Source: Beroe forskalii
Taxonomy: Eukaryota > Ctenophora > Nuda > Beroida > Beroidae
Assembly: GCA_011033025.1 (NCBI GenBank)
Contig: WFMF01000068.1
Coordinates: 124,001-188,000 of the forward strand
Length of the DNA: 64,000 bases
Reading direction: 5' to 3'
Part shown: piece by piece, positions 59,656 to 64,000 of the stretch
How the letters are laid out: every line of letters starts with the position of its first letter
Position numbering within the stretch: the first letter of the stretch is position 1
The notes under the pieces: model-generated
Databases searched by the model: none
What the model saw: only the letters and a program-made list of their open reading frames with translations
What the model was told of the DNA's origin: nothing
Program-made: the position numbers and the translations under genes

Positions 59656-60025
59656 GGAAGACGCATGATTCCCGTGTAAGGTATTTGACTGGAATGCTGG
59701 AATCATGATAGATGAAGAATGTAGATCCAGAGGCAGAGGATATACAGATGTCTTGTATGGAAAGTAGACAACTGAAGTCTTTAATTTCCTCCTTTAACCT
59801 CTGATCATGGCATCTTCCAAGACCGCATATTGTCCAATCACGAACATCATATATATAGTTGACCACTATATATATTTAACATATACACACGTGGTCAATA
59901 TGTTCATGTAATTGGATTTTGTATGAATTATAATCTCCTCCGGTGATTTCCTTGATTCGTGCGTGTGTTGTGTTGTGTAATCTGACGCTCCTATGGGACT
60001 GTCTCTGTCAAAGACGAACAATATT

Positions 60026-60090
60026 CTAGTTTTTGTGACGTCATTATCATGTGTTAACTTAGTGTGTTAATGACGGTGACTGGTCTATTT
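60026..60090 (-). repeat. CRE-hairpin element
   Basis: AGTTTTTGTGACGTCATTAT, CATGTGTTAACTTAGTGTGT, TAATGACGGTGACTGGTCTA. First octamer exact. Confidence 0.8.
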
Positions 60091-60703
60091 TCCAGTCTTT
60101 CTTGACAGTCATTGCGTAGCTCCTGTTTGCTCCTGATGTTGTAATGGATATGTGTTAGGACCTTCTTCATATTGTAGATATGTCAGGCATTTTGTTGGAA
60201 GTTTTAATAATGCTGTGAAGTTTCTAGATCATTTAAAAATTGTGATACGTTGCAACTTGCGTTCATTTCCTCGTACGGCATTCACATCTTACGGAATTTA
60301 ATTTCGAATTTGAATGTTTTTGATACTTTTTGTCGGAGTTTTGCTTTTGAATTGTGCTGTCAGCAGTTTGTTATTATAATAGACCAGTGACCTACCTATT
60401 TTCGATTTCGTGAAGTATTTTCACCATTTCTTCAGCCAAACTCATTGTGATTTAATGTTTACGTATGTTTACGTATGTTTGTATTATGTCATTTTGGTAG
60501 TTTAAATAAGTGTCCTCTGGTTTTTTAAGTGCAGATTTTTTCATCCCCGTTTCTTTCTCCCAACTATCGCTACTATAGTTGTAGCAATCTTGTCAAATTG
60601 ATCTGATCAGAACTCTATCTACAACATCACGTGACACCCTTGTCATGGATTATTACGATAATCTTGTCATTCACCACGAGCTGAAATTATTGTCTTATTG
60701 TGC

Positions 60704-60713
60704 CCATATAAGG
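60704..60713. promoter_or_regulatory. CArG-box-like site
   Basis: CCATATAAGG within the same 15-mer as at 50926-50940. Confidence 0.35.
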
Positions 60714-61144
60714 AATAATTAGCAGTTCTAGCCCGTGTCTAGATCAGTTTGCACTGAACGCCAATAATAATTATCTGAGAGTTATGTGTGTTTGTTATGT
60801 TACCATGCATATAATTCCATTGCCAACATCTTTCCCCTGAACTGCAGTTTTTTGTCATCCCACGCGAAATCTTATCTTTAAAATTACATACAGACAGCAA
60901 CGGATTTTGAGCCAAACCATACTTCCATTCAAGCATACAAACAGAGTCTCACGCTCAAACGCACTGACACACAAACTGAGTCACACAAAGAAAATCTCAC
61001 GCAGTAAAAACTCTCTCACTCCTACAGACAGCTCTCAGCTGATAAAGTCATCTCCAGATTGCCTCCCCCTCCCCCTCCCCCTCCTCACTTCCCTCCCCCA
61101 CTACCAGTGATTCCACTCAGTCTGGTCCACACGATCTGTTACTG

Positions 61145-61212
61145 CAATAAGTGGCTTCTAGTAACGTCATTATCATGTCTTTGAGCTGTGAAACTATCAA
61201 AAGAACCGCATA
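61145..61212 (-). repeat. CRE-hairpin element
   Basis: CAATAAGTGGCTTCTAGTAA, CGTCATTATCATGTCTTTGA, GCTGTGAAACTATCAAAAG, AACCGC. Confidence 0.7.
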
Positions 61213-61552
61213 TGATTCTCAGAGAGCGGTATATATAAGATCACATAGTGCAGGGTTTAAACAGTTTCATCAAGGAAACGGAGCTTGAGTGGGCGTGTGG
61301 TGGTTACCCCTCCCCCTGTTTCTTTCCCTTCTCAAGGAAACTTCTAGAAGCAGTCACCAAAATCAGCTGAAATACCCCGATTTTAAGGGGTTTTAAGAGT
61401 GGCATTAATCCTGTAATTCAGCCAGTAAATCTCAGCATCCAGCATGTTTTAAAATGTCTTGTTTATGGAAGAAGGACTGAATCATGAGAAGCAAGTTTAG
61501 CGAATCTAGAGTTAATTCTCATCTATATAAGTCGGACAAAGCAAGACAATGG

Positions 61553-61600
61553 AATGTCTACGTCACTATGATAGTTTAAAACAGTCCACTGATTTCGGAA
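61553..61600 (-). repeat. CRE-hairpin element, degenerate
   Basis: ATGTCTACGTCACTATGATA, GTTTAAAACAG; little else remains. Confidence 0.35.
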
Positions 61601-62021
61601 AAGATTCTATTGTTCCGGGTGGAACTCAGTCTACGATTTATACTGTGTGGGGGTAAGCTCAAGTGGGAGGATAGCTCTACTCCTACATCTGATGATCTTT
61701 TAACTTGTCACGTGATCTCGCAGCAGTATAGTAGTGGGTGCACCGGCCTTAGTTCGCATCATTTGCAAATTTCGTTTTTACTTGAGTTTTGAAAATGCCA
61801 ACAGCTCATCTACCGAGTATTCAGAATAAATGGGTAGGTTTGGGTTCTTACTTTTTAATATGTCAGACCTTTGGATGTTACTTTCAATGAATATTTGCTT
61901 ATAAATTAGAATGAGCATTCTTGAGAATTTGGCATCTATCTTCTGACCATTGCATCATAAAAGATCTTAGTTCAAACACAAGGATTTCTTTTCTATGTTT
62001 TGATTCTCTGGTACCCTCCAG

Positions 62022-62120
62022 CGCTCCTACAAAAACAGCAGGAAGAACCTGGGAGTCCAGCTGGTCAGTAGCACATCAACAGAGCCGCTAGATACACCAG
62101 AATTTGAGAAGCTTGAAAAG
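62022..62120 (+). CDS. Common exon 3 (last exon seen)
   Basis: Acceptor CTGGTACCCTCCAG, donor GAAAAG|GTACTG. Phase 0 at both ends, 99 nt, 33 residues: RSYKNSRKNLGVQLVSSTST then EPLDTPEFEKLEK. The charged tail suggests the start of a helix leading into a folded region beyond the window. The gene has no stop codon here, so its conserved domain, and hence its identity, lies downstream. Confidence 0.8.
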
Positions 62121-62669
62121 GTACTGAACTTAGTAATATTCAAACTTCAAATTACTAAATACATTAGTAATTTAAACTTCAAATTTTGGAGAATTTAATA
62201 TTTCCTGTTATTTGCTCGGACGTGTTTCTTGTTATGTGCTGTGAAGCAGTGTTTTTTGAGAAAATGAGATCAAGGAAGTAACGCTTCTAGTTTCTTCCCT
62301 AAAGACAGATCTTCAGACACACCCGGTACCCACCCCCAGACCCGCCCACCCCTTACTAAATCGAGAAAATCCTTTCCCCTCACACATTCATGCATTTTCT
62401 TTGTGTTGGAATCATCTGATGTCATAATCACATTTCAGAATTGTTAATTCCTGACATCTCACCGCATATTTCTCCAGCACGCCTCACTCATGCACCTTTT
62501 CTAGAACATGTAATGCGATTACATATATTATATTTTATTTTACCACAAGTATTTTAATAAAATTATTACTCAGATAGGCTCACTATTGTTATATAATTAC
62601 ACGATTATTTTCTTGTGTTCGGCATGAATGTAATGTTATTAAACCTCCCCACGAGTCTATAGTAATCGC

Positions 62670-62733
62670 GGTTTTAAGGTTCTAAATTTCCATTTTAAGC
62701 CCTTATAACTCACGTCACGGTCACTCGCCTATT
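62670..62733 (+). repeat. CRE-hairpin element
   Basis: GGTTCTAAATTTCCATTTTA, AGCCCTTATAACTCACGTCA, CGGTCACTCGCCTATTG. CRE altered to TCACGTCA. Confidence 0.7.
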
Positions 62734-63476
62734 GCAAGCATACGCCTCGACTACCAACGAACACACTAAACTAGGAAGAGTATTTTCTCCTTAATTCGAT
62801 AAGGAGGAGGCACGGACAAAGGGAGAATCGGAGCTGTTTCCTTTTGTTATTTCCTTTGTGTTTGTTTTTCCTAGGATAGATTCGGAGTTTTGAAACTTTA
62901 GCCAATGCCATTGTTTAATGTTTATAGTTTTGAAACTTTAGATTATGTCATTATTGTTTATTTTTTTGGTTTTGGGGATTCATTTTTATCTGATAATCCG
63001 TAGGAGTATTTCAGCTTGATGATATTTTATTCAAATTTTATAAGTCAGAGATTTAAAAGATCTTGCATTAGAACGCTTAACTTTAAACAAAGATTCGCAA
63101 TATAATTGTTATCACTTTTCTTAAGCATGTTTAATGCTCTCATATGCTCTTCTTCACCGATTAATCGATCTTATGATGCTCTATCACGGATTTGTCTTCA
63201 GGCCACTTGGATTTAGTTCGATTATATCAACAGTTTGTTTTGTGGGAGCTTTTTTCGTCGAGTACTCCAAAAGAAGAATGTTATTCTTTTCTAGATGTTT
63301 TTCAACAGGAAATAAGTTTTCTTGGTAATTCTCTTTCCCAACTGTCCTAGCTCCTCCCTTTTCCAGCCTCCTACTCCTTAAAACTCTGTCAGATTCTTCC
63401 CAACATTTCACGTAAAACGTATTAAAATACCTCCCGTGTCATCGGCTTACGCTGGGAATTGTTACGTTCCCCTCAC

Positions 63477-63564
63477 CCAATCACGGCACGGTATTCCAGT
63501 CATGTGACCTTTTCAACCAATCACATGGCTGTATTCCCCTGTCACGTGACCCACACTGACCAAT
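63477..63564. repeat. Tandem CCAAT/E-box unit
   Basis: CCAATCACGGCACGGTATTC ... GTCATGTGACC is followed by CCAATCACATGGCTGTATTC ... GTCACGTGACC and then a third CCAAT. Unit about 40 bp. It concentrates NF-Y-type and bHLH-zip-type sites. Confidence 0.65.
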
Positions 63565-63926
63565 GGGAGGACAGGATCTTGATATCTTCAGGGGAAATTG
63601 CCAATTCGTGTTTTAACGCTGTAGTGATATTGATCTGGTAGGATCGTCAGAACGTTTTATAAGATTCACAGCTGCTCTTTGTATTATACTCTGTAGTTAC
63701 GCTTCACATTGCCTGGTGTTACTTGATACATGCTATGAGCAAGGTCGCATCAACCTTGGCACAAAATGACGTCATAATTTGTGTTTACAATATAAAATGC
63801 TTTGTTACGAAGTGTTACAGCTGTCTTCTGGGCTCATTACAGAGATTTATACTTCCACCCTTTTACCGCCCTATTTCCACCCTCTACCACGCACAATGCC
63901 AAGGTCAAATACGAAACATACTCCTT

Positions 63927-63985
63927 GAAACGTCATCAACGCACCACTTAAAACTATGATAATGACGTCACTCTCAACCACCTAT
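63927..63985 (+). repeat. CRE-hairpin element
   Basis: GAAACGTCATCAACGCACCA, CTTAAAACTATGATAATGAC, GTCACTCTCAACCACCTATG. Right octamer exact. Confidence 0.85.
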
Positions 63986-64000
63986 GATTCTCGTTCTGCC

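Larger units (their letters stand above)
58869..62021 (+). other. Intron
   Basis: 3.15 kb from GTAAGA to TACCCTCCAG. It contains CRE-hairpin copies, a small hairpin (59303-59326), an AT palindrome near 59847-59876, a CArG-like site and a CT-rich tract near 61060. No exon seen. Confidence 0.7.
62121..64000 (+). other. Start of the next intron
   Basis: No further exon is supported to the window edge. Contents: two CRE-hairpin copies and a CCAAT/E-box tandem repeat at 63477-63564. Confidence 0.65.

Noticed and set aside
63766..63775. Isolated TGACGTCA near 63768 as a CRE-hairpin copy
   Set aside because: The octamer is exact but no core or terminal sequence of the family is recognisable around it.
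2469..63985. Dispersed short palindromes read as a CRISPR array
   Set aside because: Copies are diverged, in both orientations and kilobases apart, with no regular spacers; the setting is eukaryotic.

Overview
The window looks like animal (invertebrate metazoan) nuclear DNA. It is AT-rich, almost free of long open reading frames, and dense in short inverted-repeat elements. Its only convincing coding sequence is a set of Ser/Pro/Lys-rich exons with GT..AG boundaries, separated by introns from about 90 bp to many kb. I see no prokaryotic operon, viral gene, CRISPR array, rRNA or tRNA. I could not name the species.

Gene content: all supported coding exons lie on the + strand and are consistent with one large gene that continues past the right edge. 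They form four clusters. Cluster A is 11755-14846, B is 38491-39126, C is 44844-45985 and D is 56637-56960. A shared downstream set lies at 58515-58612, 58808-58868 and 62022-62120. Clusters A, B, C and D all end on a phase-0 donor, and exon 58515 begins in phase 0, so each cluster can be spliced in frame to the same downstream exons. B and D open with an ATG that has an in-frame stop just upstream; C also has such an ATG but a strong splice acceptor too. This is the layout of a gene with several alternative promoters and exchangeable N-termini. The encoded protein is low-complexity, probably disordered, and rich in basic-residue-plus-serine motifs. I recognise no catalytic domain; any would lie downstream. 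Two reading-frame changes (near 13670-13788 and 45600-45742) may be short or optional introns, or single-base errors.

Non-coding layout: 1-11.6 kb is upstream DNA or a first intron, with an intact 162-bp hAT-type MITE (313-474, 8-bp target duplication). The interval 14.8-38.5 kb is a 23.6-kb stretch with no exon I can support; it holds a 785-bp inverted-repeat element with TA flanks at 28114-28898. The intervals 39-45, 46-56.6 and 59-62 kb are intronic.

The most striking feature is a very abundant family of about 70-bp near-palindromic elements. By my reading there are about fifty recognisable copies in both orientations. Ends are AAATAGGCG/CGCCTATTT, and good copies carry one or two exact TGACGTCA octamers (the CRE/ATF site). 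A second palindromic family carries inverted CCAAT boxes (CCAATCAGCG/CGCTGATTGG). Both look like tiny MITEs that have seeded transcription-factor-type sites through this locus, and they are my best candidate for something undescribed.
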